Assembly (NCBI RefSeq): GCF_000381085.1
Contig: NZ_KB905899.1
Span: forward strand, 1,302,001-1,366,000
Source of the DNA: Thiomicrorhabdus arctica DSM 13458
GTDB lineage: Bacteria > Pseudomonadota > Gammaproteobacteria > Thiomicrospirales > Thiomicrospiraceae
DNA length: 64,000 nucleotides
Direction: 5' to 3'
Made by a program: the position numbers and the translations under genes. The notes beneath the pieces are model-generated. The model did not search any database. It had not been told where the DNA came from and saw nothing but the letters and a program-made list of their open reading frames with translations. Shown piece after piece: positions 10,582 through 19,003 of this stretch (position 1 is its first letter; every line of letters begins with the position of its first letter).

Positions 10582-11853
10582 TTGAATTCGTTAGATATTT
10601 CGATCCTTTTTGGCATACTTGCTCTTCTCATTATTTTATCTGCCCTGTTTTCAAGCTCTGAAACCAGCATGATGGCCTTAAATCGCTATCGATTAAAGCA
10701 CCAAGCGAATGCTGGACACAAAGGTGCTATTAAAGCCCAAAAACTTCTTGAGTCCCCAGATAGACTTCTCGGCGTTATCTTACTTGGCAATAATTTTGTC
10801 AATATTTTCGCCTCATCCATTGCCACCATCATCGCTATGAAACTTATTGGTGAAGCGGGGATTGCGTTAGCCGCAGGACTGTTAACGTTAATCATTTTAG
10901 TGTTCGCGGAGGTTGCACCTAAAACCTTAGCGGCACTTTATCCCGAAAGAATCGCGTACCCTGCGGCTTACATTTTAACCCCTCTATTGAAAATACTCTC
11001 TCCAGTCGTGTGGTTTGTAAACTTCTTCGCCAATGGTCTGCTCAAGATGTTTCGTATTGATATCAAACAGAACGATGACCAACACTCTTTAAGCCATGAA
11101 GAGTTGCAAACCTTAATCGATGAAGCCACCAATCAATTGCCGGCTCAATATCGTGACATGCTGTCCAGCGTATTAAACTTGGAAAGCGTGACCGTCGAAG
11201 ACGTTATGATTCCGAAGCAAGATATGTACGGTGTTGACTTAAACCAACCCTTTGAAGGGGTTTTAAAAGCCATCCAGAAATCTCCTTATACCCGTATCCC
11301 GCTGTACCGTGGTTCCATAGAAGAGGACTTAATCGGCATAGTCAACCTACGCCGCGCTTTGCCTATTTTAATGCGCAATGATACCTCCCTGAAAGACATA
11401 ATAAAAATAACTCGACCCGCTTACTTTATTCCAGAAACCACCTCTTTAAACGTACAATTACGAAAATTCAATGATCACAAACGTCGAATGGCACTGATTG
11501 TTGATGAATATGGCGATTTGCAAGGCCTATTGACCATGGAGGATTTGCTTGAAGAGATTGTTGGCAAACTTTCTACCGATTCCAAAAGTAAATATGAAAA
11601 TACCGTAGCATTGCATGCTGATGGCACAATGACGATTAATGCTTCAGAGTTCATTCGTGACCTTAATAGAGATTATCAACTTACCTTACCGACCGATGGA
11701 CCTAAGACCCTCAATGGTCTTATCCAAGAAGTGTTGGAAACATTACCGTTTCCAGGGACCTGCATCAAGGTAGATGACTATGTATTAGAAGTGGTTGAAA
11801 CCTCAAGCAATGCTATCGAAACCATTCGCTTAACCCCTCCAAGCGACGAATAA
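10582..11853 (+). CDS. corB: CNNM/CorB-type membrane protein with CBS pair and CorC_HlyC domain
   Basis: Inner membrane protein of 423 residues implicated in magnesium/cobalt efflux or tolerance. Layout: DUF21/CNNM transmembrane domain (about 1-190, with SETSMMALNRYRLKHQA and the LGNNFVNI motif), paired CBS domains (about 200-325, PYTRIPLYRGS and DEYGDLQGLLTMEDLLEEIVG) and a C-terminal CorC_HlyC transporter-associated domain. The only start giving a family-length N-terminus is TTG 10582, since the frame is closed upstream by TAA at 10504 without an ATG. No clear Shine-Dalgarno precedes it. An inositol monophosphatase gene follows after 17 bases. Confidence 0.88.
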   Translation: MNSLDISILFGILALLIILSALFSSSETSMMALNRYRLKHQANAGHKGAIKAQKLLESPDRLLGVILLGNNFVNIFASSIATIIAMKLIGEAGIALAAGLLTLIILVFAEVAPKTLAALYPERIAYPAAYILTPLLKILSPVVWFVNFFANGLLKMFRIDIKQNDDQHSLSHEELQTLIDEATNQLPAQYRDMLSSVLNLESVTVEDVMIPKQDMYGVDLNQPFEGVLKAIQKSPYTRIPLYRGSIEEDLIGIVNLRRALPILMRNDTSLKDIIKITRPAYFIPETTSLNVQLRKFNDHKRRMALIVDEYGDLQGLLTMEDLLEEIVGKLSTDSKSKYENTVALHADGTMTINASEFIRDLNRDYQLTLPTDGPKTLNGLIQEVLETLPFPGTCIKVDDYVLEVVETSSNAIETIRLTPPSDE

Positions 11854-11870
11854 TTTAAAGAGATGACTTT

Positions 11871-12677
11871 ATGAATAAGCATATATTTACCGACGAACAG
11901 CAATGGGCTAAACTCAAAAACGGCATTATTACTCTGGCTAAAAATGAAGTATTATCTCGATTTGAGCGAGTCTCCGCAAAAATAAAAACGGATGGATCAC
12001 TGCTGACCGAAGCGGATACTCAGATGCAAATTCAGACCCAGGCTTTCTTAAACAAAAACTGGCCCGAGTATGCCTTTTTAGGTGAAGAGTCGACTTTAGA
12101 AGAACAAGAACTCGCGATGAACAGCGCAGACGGTTGCTGGATACTTGATCCTGTTGATGGCACCAGTAATTTCGCCATTGGCATCCCTGTTTATTCAGTC
12201 TCTTTGGCGTTAATGATACAGGGTGAAATTATCGTCGGATTAGTTTACGACCCTTCACGAGCTGAGATGTTTGCTGCCAGAAAGAAACTTGGTGCTGAAT
12301 TAAACGACACCCTGCTACAGGCACAAACAGCTAAAACGGCTTTAAGCCAATGCAGTAGCATTGTCGACTTTAAACGCCTTCAGCCCGCCTTAGCGATAAG
12401 TCTCGCGACCCAAGCACCTTACTCTTCGCAACGCAGTTTTGGTTCAGTCGCGCTTGACTGGTGTTGGATTGCCGCAGGTCGTGGTCAAGTTTACCTGCAC
12501 GGAGCACAAAATATTTGGGACTATGCTGCGGGTTGGTTGATTTTAGAGGAAGCAGGTGGTTTAAGCTGTACCCTAGAACAAGAAAAAGTAGTGGTTGCCC
12601 GAGTTGAGAAACGCTCAGCGGTCGCAGCCACTACGCCAGCTTTATTTAAAGAGTGGAAAGCTTTTCTCATGCCCTAA
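11871..12677 (+). CDS. Inositol monophosphatase family phosphatase
   Basis: Magnesium-dependent sugar or inositol phosphatase, 268 residues. The metal-binding motifs are intact: GEES (about 72-75), WILDPVDGTSNF (about 92-103) and the C-terminal WDYAAGWLILEEAGG. The family includes SuhB, CysQ and histidinol-phosphate phosphatases; the sequence alone does not separate these substrates. The short gap to the CorB-like gene suggests cotranscription. A terminator hairpin follows directly. Confidence 0.85.
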   Translation: MNKHIFTDEQQWAKLKNGIITLAKNEVLSRFERVSAKIKTDGSLLTEADTQMQIQTQAFLNKNWPEYAFLGEESTLEEQELAMNSADGCWILDPVDGTSNFAIGIPVYSVSLALMIQGEIIVGLVYDPSRAEMFAARKKLGAELNDTLLQAQTAKTALSQCSSIVDFKRLQPALAISLATQAPYSSQRSFGSVALDWCWIAAGRGQVYLHGAQNIWDYAAGWLILEEAGGLSCTLEQEKVVVARVEKRSAVAATTPALFKEWKAFLMP

Positions 12678-12685
12678 AACAACAG

Positions 12686-12719
12686 AAAAAGGAGAGTCCA
12701 AGATGATCTCTCCTTTTTT
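12686..12719 (+). terminator. Terminator after the corB-phosphatase operon
   Basis: An 11-bp stem (AAAAAGGAGAG with its complement, about 11-base loop) ends in a T-run on the plus strand, nine bases past the stop codon. Confidence 0.85.
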
Positions 12720-12949
12720 CTCAATCTCTTATGCACTCGACGAACTTTAAATTTCCTCCCCCTCCTCACATATTCACAAGCTCGCTTTAATGAGTTCCTG
12801 GAATACCTTCTGACCCGATTTATTGCGTTTAATTTCATTAAATTTTTCGCGTATGGCGTTAATATATTTGATTAGTTCTTTGAATGACTAAACCTGATAA
12901 TAAAACCATATCAAGATTCCATCCTTATGATTTTTAAAGGTGTTCATAC

Positions 12950-13543
12950 ATGATAAGACTATTTATAAATATGCAAAAAATGATGGATTTAAATCATTAC
13001 CTCTCTTTTTTAGCTCCACTCGCTTTACGCCTGTATTTAGTGCCTGTTTTCTGGGTAGCAGGTATGAATAAGGTCAACACTTTTCCAGACATTATCGAAT
13101 GGTTTGGCAACAAGGAATGGGGACTCGGATTACCATTCCCTGAACTCATGGCTTTTTTAGCAACTTCTGCAGAAGTTGGAGGAGCCATCTTATTACTGTT
13201 CGGATTAGGCACTCGTTGGGCCACCATCCCCTTAATGTTTACCATGGTTATTGCTGCGACAGGCGTACATTGGCAAAACGGTTGGCAAGCCGTGCATGAT
13301 TTAATGTCACCCTGGGCAAATGAACATTCAACGGCCGCACTTGAACGTTTAGACCGTGCCAAAGAAATTTTACAAACCCATGGTAACTACGAATGGCTTA
13401 CTGAACACGGTAATTTTATTGTCAGTAACAACGGCATAGAATGGGCGGCCACCTACTTCATTATGCTACTGGTTTTATTCTTTATAGGTGGGGGTAAATA
13501 TGTCAGTGTCGATTATTGGATACGCAAACGCTGTATGCTATAA
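12950..13543 (+). CDS. DoxX family membrane protein
   Basis: Small integral membrane protein of 197 residues with four hydrophobic segments, the DoxX-family layout. It has an inserted soluble loop (about 115-165) between helices three and four. DoxX proteins are associated with terminal oxidases, thiosulfate oxidation or detoxification in different bacteria, so no specific role is assigned. The start has an AAAGGTG site eight bases upstream; internal ATGs at codons 8, 11 and 12 are alternatives. It is a single gene, convergent with fadL. Confidence 0.75.
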   Translation: MIRLFINMQKMMDLNHYLSFLAPLALRLYLVPVFWVAGMNKVNTFPDIIEWFGNKEWGLGLPFPELMAFLATSAEVGGAILLLFGLGTRWATIPLMFTMVIAATGVHWQNGWQAVHDLMSPWANEHSTAALERLDRAKEILQTHGNYEWLTEHGNFIVSNNGIEWAATYFIMLLVLFFIGGGKYVSVDYWIRKRCML

Positions 13544-13560
13544 AACGACATAAACACATA

Positions 13561-13595
13561 AAAAAGCCCGCTTATTCAATGAATAAACAGGCTTT
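13561..13595 (-). terminator. Terminator between the DoxX gene and fadL
   Basis: An imperfect stem (AAAGCC...TTATTC with GAATAA...GGCTTT, three-base loop) has an A-run on the plus side. It therefore best terminates the minus-strand fadL transcript. Confidence 0.65.
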
Positions 13596-13608
13596 ACAAC
13601 GTCTCGAT

Positions 13609-13638
13609 TTTAAAGTGACCAGGCCTGGTCACTTTAAA
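13609..13638. repeat. Perfect 30-bp palindrome containing ACCAGGCCTGGT
   Basis: All 30 bases are self-complementary around the AGGCCT centre; the core ACCAGGCCTGGT is at 13618-13629. It lies 18 bases past the fadL stop codon, between convergent genes. This is the longest copy of the dispersed palindrome in the window. Confidence 0.85.
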
Positions 13639-13656
13639 GAAGAAATTCCATTAAGA

Positions 13657-14943
13657 TTAATACGTCCAGACGAGCTGCGCGCTTAAAATATCAACCGATA
13701 AATCGTATGAACCGACTAAAACACTATTCCCTAAATCAGATTGAAGTGTGTAGTCAACATCTGCTCTATCAGCCATGATACGAGTGTATGCAAAATCAAT
13801 CGACATTTTAGAACTGACTTTGTAACCAGCACCGACTGAAACCCACTTGCGATCTGCATCAGGCGTTCTTGGAGAACGGCTGTATTTATCAGGCACAGGG
13901 GTTTCATCTAACGCTACACCCGTACGCAACTTCCATGTATCGTCTAATTGGTAAACCATACCGACTGCATAACGCATACTATCGCCAAAGTTTTGATTAG
14001 ATTCTGAATTTGGTCCATTGTTATCAAACTTAACAATCAATTCATCATAGGCCTTCCAACCTGTCCACGTACTGCTCGCTAACAGCTGAATTTTATCATT
14101 CACTTTATAATCAACAGCCAGACTTGCCGTTGCGGGTAGGTTAACGCTAGCAGATGCATTCGCGTCGAACAGCACCTGATTTAAGGTATAACCACCTAAA
14201 TTGTAGCTTGAGTTAATCCCGGTGTAGTCCACATTACCTTTAACGTTATGTGTCATTGCAGATCGATAGGACAAGCCAATATTGAGCGCTTCTACCGGGG
14301 TGTACATCAGCCCCAAATTGTAGCCATACGCCCAACTATCGCCAGTCACTTCTGCAGTACCATCAGTATCACCAATAGCCGATTGGTTAATTTTTTGTTG
14401 CAAAACCACATCTACATACTGGGCGTTCAAACCAACACCAAACGAAAACTGATTGTTTATTTTACGAGCAATTGCTGGATTAATATTTAAGGTTTTCAGA
14501 TTTGTTTCAGTCGCATGATAGCGCCCAACCCAATTTTCATCATAAGAAATATGTTGACCAAATGGAGTATTAATTCCTAAACCAGCATCATAGTCACCCA
14601 ACTTACCTTTCCAATAAATATTAGGCACTAAACCAAGGGTTGCCCCATTATCACCAGAACCAGAAATATCATTACCTGGAGCACCAAAATAGGAGTGATT
14701 GTTAGAAAAATCGGCCACGGGTGAAATAATATGCGCACCTAAGATAGCCTGACTACCTTTAATTTTAGTCATTCCAGCTGGGTTAAACCACAGGACACTG
14801 GCGTCTTCTGCATTAGCCGCCGCACCCGCATAAGAGAGCCCCTGACCACTAGCACTTTGTTCAATTAATGCAAAACCTGATGCATTGGCGGCTTGTGATG
14901 CTAAAGCGATTAAAACTGCATTTGTTAGTTTATTGAATGACAT
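13657..14943 (-). CDS. FadL/TodX-type outer membrane transporter
   Basis: Outer membrane beta-barrel for hydrophobic substrates such as long-chain fatty acids or aromatics, 428 residues. A signal peptide ends near ANASG. The mature N-terminus has the FadL hatch features (FALIEQSASGQGLSYAGAAANAEDASVLWFNPAGM), and the NPAGM segment is diagnostic. The C-terminus ends in an aromatic residue (LVWTY), as expected for barrel assembly. It is transcribed alone. Substrate specificity cannot be read from the sequence. Confidence 0.92.
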   Translation of the reverse strand: MSFNKLTNAVLIALASQAANASGFALIEQSASGQGLSYAGAAANAEDASVLWFNPAGMTKIKGSQAILGAHIISPVADFSNNHSYFGAPGNDISGSGDNGATLGLVPNIYWKGKLGDYDAGLGINTPFGQHISYDENWVGRYHATETNLKTLNINPAIARKINNQFSFGVGLNAQYVDVVLQQKINQSAIGDTDGTAEVTGDSWAYGYNLGLMYTPVEALNIGLSYRSAMTHNVKGNVDYTGINSSYNLGGYTLNQVLFDANASASVNLPATASLAVDYKVNDKIQLLASSTWTGWKAYDELIVKFDNNGPNSESNQNFGDSMRYAVGMVYQLDDTWKLRTGVALDETPVPDKYSRSPRTPDADRKWVSVGAGYKVSSKMSIDFAYTRIMADRADVDYTLQSDLGNSVLVGSYDLSVDILSAQLVWTY

Positions 14944-15101
14944 ATTATTTCCTGTTTTTTTAAATTTGCGACATTCTATCAGGACTTAGGTCATACCGAT
15001 AATTGAAATTAATGAGGAGGGGGATAAGTAAATTGAATTGCCATACCGGATGGAACGATAAACAACCAGACCTGACCATTATAAAGACCCTTGGTGATTA
15101 A

Positions 15102-16469
15102 TCAGAGAACGTTCAAGGCTTCTTGCAAACTCTTTACGCCGATGACTTCCATCCCAGGAACCCCCCCTTTTGGCACATTACCGATGGGAACGATGGCTCT
15201 TTTAAAGCCATGTTTGGCGGCTTCAAACAGTCTCTCTTGACCACTAGGAACCGGACGAATCTCACCTGCCAAACCAACCTCACCAAAGACAATTAACTCT
15301 TGGGAGAGTGGCTGATTTCGCATGCTTGATAGAATCGCAGAGAGTACGGCTAAATCGGCACTGGTTTCTGTGACCTTGACCCCGCCGACCACATTGACAT
15401 AGACATCTTGATCACTGGCTTGAATGCCACCATGACGATGCATTACCGCCAATAGCATAGCAATTCGATTTTGATCTAAACCAACCATGACCCGCTTAGG
15501 AGCGCCATACAATGCATCGTCGACCAAGGCTTGTATCTCAACTAATAACGGTCTTGAACCTTCCCAGATGACCATGACGACTGAACCTGATGAAATCTCA
15601 TCTCCCCGGGAGAGAAAGATAGCCGAAGGATTTTTGATCTGTTTCATCCCTTTTTCAGTCATGGCGAACACACCTAATTCATTGACCGCACCAAATCTAT
15701 TTTTGATGGCTCGTAGTGTTCTAAAACGGCTGTCTGACTGGCCTTCTAAAAATACAACGGTATCAACAATATGCTCCAAGACTCTTGGTCCTGCAACTTC
15801 ACCTGACTTAGTCACATGCCCGACTAAAAAGATTGCAATATTATTCTGCTTAGCATAACGGGTTAAATAAGCCGCTGTCTCACGCACCTGGGAAACCCCA
15901 CCCGCCGCACCACTGACCTCAGCGAGTTGCATGGTTTGAATAGAATCGACCACCATAACTTTCGGTGATTCATTCTGTGCTGCTGCGGTAATTAGCTCGA
16001 CATCCGTCTCGGTTAATAGACGTAGTTTTTGATCTGGTAACTCCATGCGTTTTGCGCGCAGAGCCACTTGTTGTAAAGACTCTTCACCCGTCACATACAA
16101 GACATTATGCACCATGCTTAAATGACACATAACTTGTAATAAAATGGAAGATTTACCAACCCCAGGATCTCCGCCAATTAACACCACAGAACCTGGTACG
16201 ATGCCTCCCCCCAACACACGATCTAACTCGGTCATGGTGGATGATATTCTAGGAACGGATGCTAAATCGACATCGACAATGGACTTGACCTGACACTCCA
16301 TCGCCCCTGAAAAGCCTTTAGGGGCAGCTGAACCACTCGCACTTTTCGCTGGGCTGAGTTTAAATTCCTTGAGGGTGTTCCATGCGCTGCAGGCCATGCA
16401 TTGGCCTTGCCACTGGGAGTGTTCTGCACCACAATCAGTACAGACGTAGGCGGACTTTATTTTTGCCAT
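15102..16469 (-). CDS. radA: DNA repair protein RadA (Sms)
   Basis: RecA-related ATPase that drives branch migration during recombination, 455 residues. Four zinc-finger cysteines (C10, C13, C24, C27), Walker A GDPGVGKSS (100-108), the RadA-specific KNRFG motif (about 256) and a C-terminal Lon-protease-like domain are all present. A 158-bp miniature inverted-repeat element sits 20 bases before its start codon. Without that element the gene would follow directly after the FMN glutamate-synthase-like gene. Confidence 0.96.
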   Translation of the reverse strand: MAKIKSAYVCTDCGAEHSQWQGQCMACSAWNTLKEFKLSPAKSASGSAAPKGFSGAMECQVKSIVDVDLASVPRISSTMTELDRVLGGGIVPGSVVLIGGDPGVGKSSILLQVMCHLSMVHNVLYVTGEESLQQVALRAKRMELPDQKLRLLTETDVELITAAAQNESPKVMVVDSIQTMQLAEVSGAAGGVSQVRETAAYLTRYAKQNNIAIFLVGHVTKSGEVAGPRVLEHIVDTVVFLEGQSDSRFRTLRAIKNRFGAVNELGVFAMTEKGMKQIKNPSAIFLSRGDEISSGSVVMVIWEGSRPLLVEIQALVDDALYGAPKRVMVGLDQNRIAMLLAVMHRHGGIQASDQDVYVNVVGGVKVTETSADLAVLSAILSSMRNQPLSQELIVFGEVGLAGEIRPVPSGQERLFEAAKHGFKRAIVPIGNVPKGGVPGMEVIGVKSLQEALNVL

Positions 16470-16488
16470 GAATACTATCGCTCTTTAT

Positions 16489-16646
16489 GAGACCTTTGCA
16501 CAAGTCAGGGACGCGAGAAAAATGAGATAAAATTTTACTGATTAAGGCGGGAAACTTGTTAATAGCGAGCTATTGACAAGTTTCTCAACGAAAAGCAGGG
16601 AGATTTTAGCCTTTTTTATCCGTTTATGACCTCGTGCAAAGGCCTC
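16489..16646. mobile_element. 158-bp MITE with IS5-like terminal inverted repeats
   Basis: The ends GAGACCTTTGCAC (16489-16501) and GTGCAAAGGCCTC (16634-16646) are inverted copies with one mismatch. TTTAT occurs directly outside both ends (16484-16488 and 16647-16651), consistent with target duplication. Inside lies a hairpin with 16-base arms (16551-16566 and 16569-16584, one G-T position). No coding capacity. The sequence GAGACCTTTGCA is common at ends of IS5-family elements; this assignment is from memory of the family. Confidence 0.8.
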
Positions 16647-16647
16647 T

Positions 16648-18195
16648 TTATGATTGTTTGACTGAAGATGTCGCCTGAATATCGATGCCTTGAAAAGCCA
16701 TTGGCGTTTCTTCAGGAAAAATTTGGGCCAATGGTAATGACTTTCCTGTGCCTTGCACCACTCTGACATGCTCTCGTGTGAATTGACGCGGTTCGGCCAC
16801 TCCGCAAGAGTGTGCTATTAAAGACACTTCATGAATAAGATTGTGATGATAACTTGCAACGCGTTTGGATTTTTTCTCTGGGACCAAACCGCTTTGTAAA
16901 CGTTTGTTATGTGTCGTTATCCCGGTCGGACAACTGTCTTGATGGCACTGCATTGCCTGAATACAGCCTAATGAAAACATGAAACCTCGGGCAGAATTAA
17001 TAAAGTCTGCTCCCATGGCTAAAGCCCAAGCGACCATCGTCGGACTCGTTAGCTTTCCAGAGGCTATCACCCGGACTTTCTCTCGTAACTGATACTTAGT
17101 CAATAAATCTATGACATAAGGTAAGGATTCGGCTAAGGGCAGACCGACATCATCCATCAATGCAATAGGCGCTGAACCCGTCCCTCCTTCCGCGCCATCA
17201 ATCGTAATAAAATCAGGTGCAGAATCTAAACCGCGTTGCTGAACCGACTGACAAAAGGTCTCAAACCAGGCTGGAGATCCCATGACAAATTTGAAACCCA
17301 CAGGTTTACCGGTTACATCCCTTACCTGATGAATCATGTCTAACAGGCTCTCATTATCAAAAATTTCAGGATGGCGATTGGGACTGATCGAATCTTCTCC
17401 GACAGGAATCCCTCTTATATCGGCAATTTGTTGCGTGACTTTCGCACCTGGTAATATTCCACCTTTTCCCGGTTTTGCACCTTGACTCATTTTAATCTCA
17501 AACATTCGAACTTGTTCGTGGGCGGCGGCCTCCCTTAATTTTTCATTGCTCAAGTTACCACTTTTATCACGATACCCATATTTAGCCGTACCAATCTGTG
17601 CGACCAAGTCCGCACCGCCCTGCAAATGAAACTCAGACAGCCCTCCTTCACCAGTATTCATCCAGCAACCCGCCTGCTTTGCACCTTGGCTCAAAGCTAA
17701 CACAGCAGGTTTAGACAAGGCGCCAAAACTCATGCCCGAAATATTAAACAAGGATTGTGCTCGAAAGGGGGTTTGAGTATTTGGCCCAATCAACATAGGA
17801 GGGGAAGAGACTGAGTCCTTTTCTAACATCGGAAATGCACAATTAGTAAACAATATTTTGCCAGGATGACTGATATTTCGCGTTGAGCCAAATCCTTGGG
17901 TAGTCGAAATGTTTTTTGAAGCACGGTATACCCAGGTACGTTGTGCTCGGTTAAAAGGGCGTTCATCTTGGTCCGCTGCATACATGTATTGACGCATGAA
18001 TTTGCCTAAATATTCGAATAGATAACGAAATCGAGCGATCACCGGGTAATTGTGACGAATTGCGTGTTCAGTTTGCATCCGATCGACAATAAATGTGACC
18101 AGCAACAGCGCAACGGTAAAGCCTGTCACCATGATAAAAATAATAGACATCCAATGTAAAATCATTGCAACCCAACCCAATGTCATTGTTTCCAT
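16648..18195 (-). CDS. FMN-binding glutamate synthase family protein
   Basis: Membrane-anchored protein of 515 residues: one or two N-terminal membrane helices (about 10-40) followed by a GltB-like FMN/iron-sulfur barrel. Family stretches seen include MSFGALSKPAVLALSQGA, TGEGGLSEFHLQGGADLVAQIGTAKYG, and a cysteine-rich region near IQAMQCHQDSCPTGITTH. Members are related to glutamate synthase central and FMN domains, but stand-alone versions lack the amidotransferase part and their substrate is unknown. Its stop codon lies inside the target duplication of the adjacent mobile element. Confidence 0.85.
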   Translation of the reverse strand: METMTLGWVAMILHWMSIIFIMVTGFTVALLLVTFIVDRMQTEHAIRHNYPVIARFRYLFEYLGKFMRQYMYAADQDERPFNRAQRTWVYRASKNISTTQGFGSTRNISHPGKILFTNCAFPMLEKDSVSSPPMLIGPNTQTPFRAQSLFNISGMSFGALSKPAVLALSQGAKQAGCWMNTGEGGLSEFHLQGGADLVAQIGTAKYGYRDKSGNLSNEKLREAAAHEQVRMFEIKMSQGAKPGKGGILPGAKVTQQIADIRGIPVGEDSISPNRHPEIFDNESLLDMIHQVRDVTGKPVGFKFVMGSPAWFETFCQSVQQRGLDSAPDFITIDGAEGGTGSAPIALMDDVGLPLAESLPYVIDLLTKYQLREKVRVIASGKLTSPTMVAWALAMGADFINSARGFMFSLGCIQAMQCHQDSCPTGITTHNKRLQSGLVPEKKSKRVASYHHNLIHEVSLIAHSCGVAEPRQFTREHVRVVQGTGKSLPLAQIFPEETPMAFQGIDIQATSSVKQS

Positions 18196-18294
18196 TTAGC
18201 ATATCCCTTTGTATCAAATTGGCTTGACGACCATTTTGCCATGTTTAGTATAGACTGCTTTTTATACGTTTATATCACCAAGAAAACCATAAAT

Positions 18295-18322
18295 AAAAAA
18301 GCCCGCATTGAAGCGGGCTTTA
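18295..18322 (-). terminator. Terminator of the petABC operon
   Basis: Stem AAAGCCCGC with GCGGGCTTT (six-base loop) and a U-run on the minus strand, 22 bases past the petC stop codon. Confidence 0.9.
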
Positions 18323-18343
18323 ACTGACTGATTGACATTATCG

Positions 18344-19003
18344 TTAATGCTCGATGTCTTTCCAATACTCTCTTTTCAAAAGATAAGCCAGCAACAACAA
18401 AACAAGTAAAAAAGCGACAACCTTCCAGCCTAAGTCTAAGCGATCAATCTTCGAGGGTTCACCTACATAGTCCAGAAAGTTTGTAATATCACGCGCAGCT
18501 TCAGCATACTCTTCTTCACTTGAGTGACGTTGAATCCCCTCAAGTACGTTCGGCATAGCTGTGCCTTTTAAAACATGATTTTCCCATTCACCTTTCTCAT
18601 TTTGCTCATAGCCACGTAAAAAGCTATAAATATAATCCGTGCCTTTTAATCGAGACATCAGAGATAAATCAGGTGGTTCAGTTCCAAACACATCCATTGC
18701 CACACCTGGCAATATACGGGTTGTAACGTCTTCATATACTGTGCTTTGACCGTAAGCCATTTCGGCAACAATGGCATCTTCGTCCCAACCTAAATTACGT
18801 GCAATACGATTATAACGCATGTATTTTAGTGAGTGACAGGCCATACAATAATTAGAAAACAAGATTGCGCCACGTTTCAGAGAGTCTTGATCACGTAAAT
18901 TATTCTGTGCTGGCTCCAGGGTAATACCGTACCCTCCGGAAGCCTGAACACTAGCTGATAAAGAGAGCATACAGAAACTTAATATTAATAAAAATTGTTT
19001 CAT
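18344..19003 (-). CDS. petC: Cytochrome c1 of the bc1 complex
   Basis: Haem c subunit of the quinol:cytochrome c oxidoreductase, 219 residues. It has a signal peptide (about 1-21), the haem attachment site CMACH (53-57), an axial methionine in GTAMPNVLEG and one C-terminal membrane helix (about 192-212). It accepts electrons from the Rieske protein and passes them to soluble cytochrome c. It starts immediately after petB without overlap and ends the petABC operon. Confidence 0.96.
   Translation of the reverse strand: MKQFLLILSFCMLSLSASVQASGGYGITLEPAQNNLRDQDSLKRGAILFSNYCMACHSLKYMRYNRIARNLGWDEDAIVAEMAYGQSTVYEDVTTRILPGVAMDVFGTEPPDLSLMSRLKGTDYIYSFLRGYEQNEKGEWENHVLKGTAMPNVLEGIQRHSSEEEYAEAARDITNFLDYVGEPSKIDRLDLGWKVVAFLLVLLLLAYLLKREYWKDIEH

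Noticed and set aside
16542-16769. 75-codon minus-strand open frame covering the MITE and the end of the glutamate-synthase-like gene
   Set aside because: It spans the inserted element and has no similarity to a transposase; it is a shadow of the larger gene.
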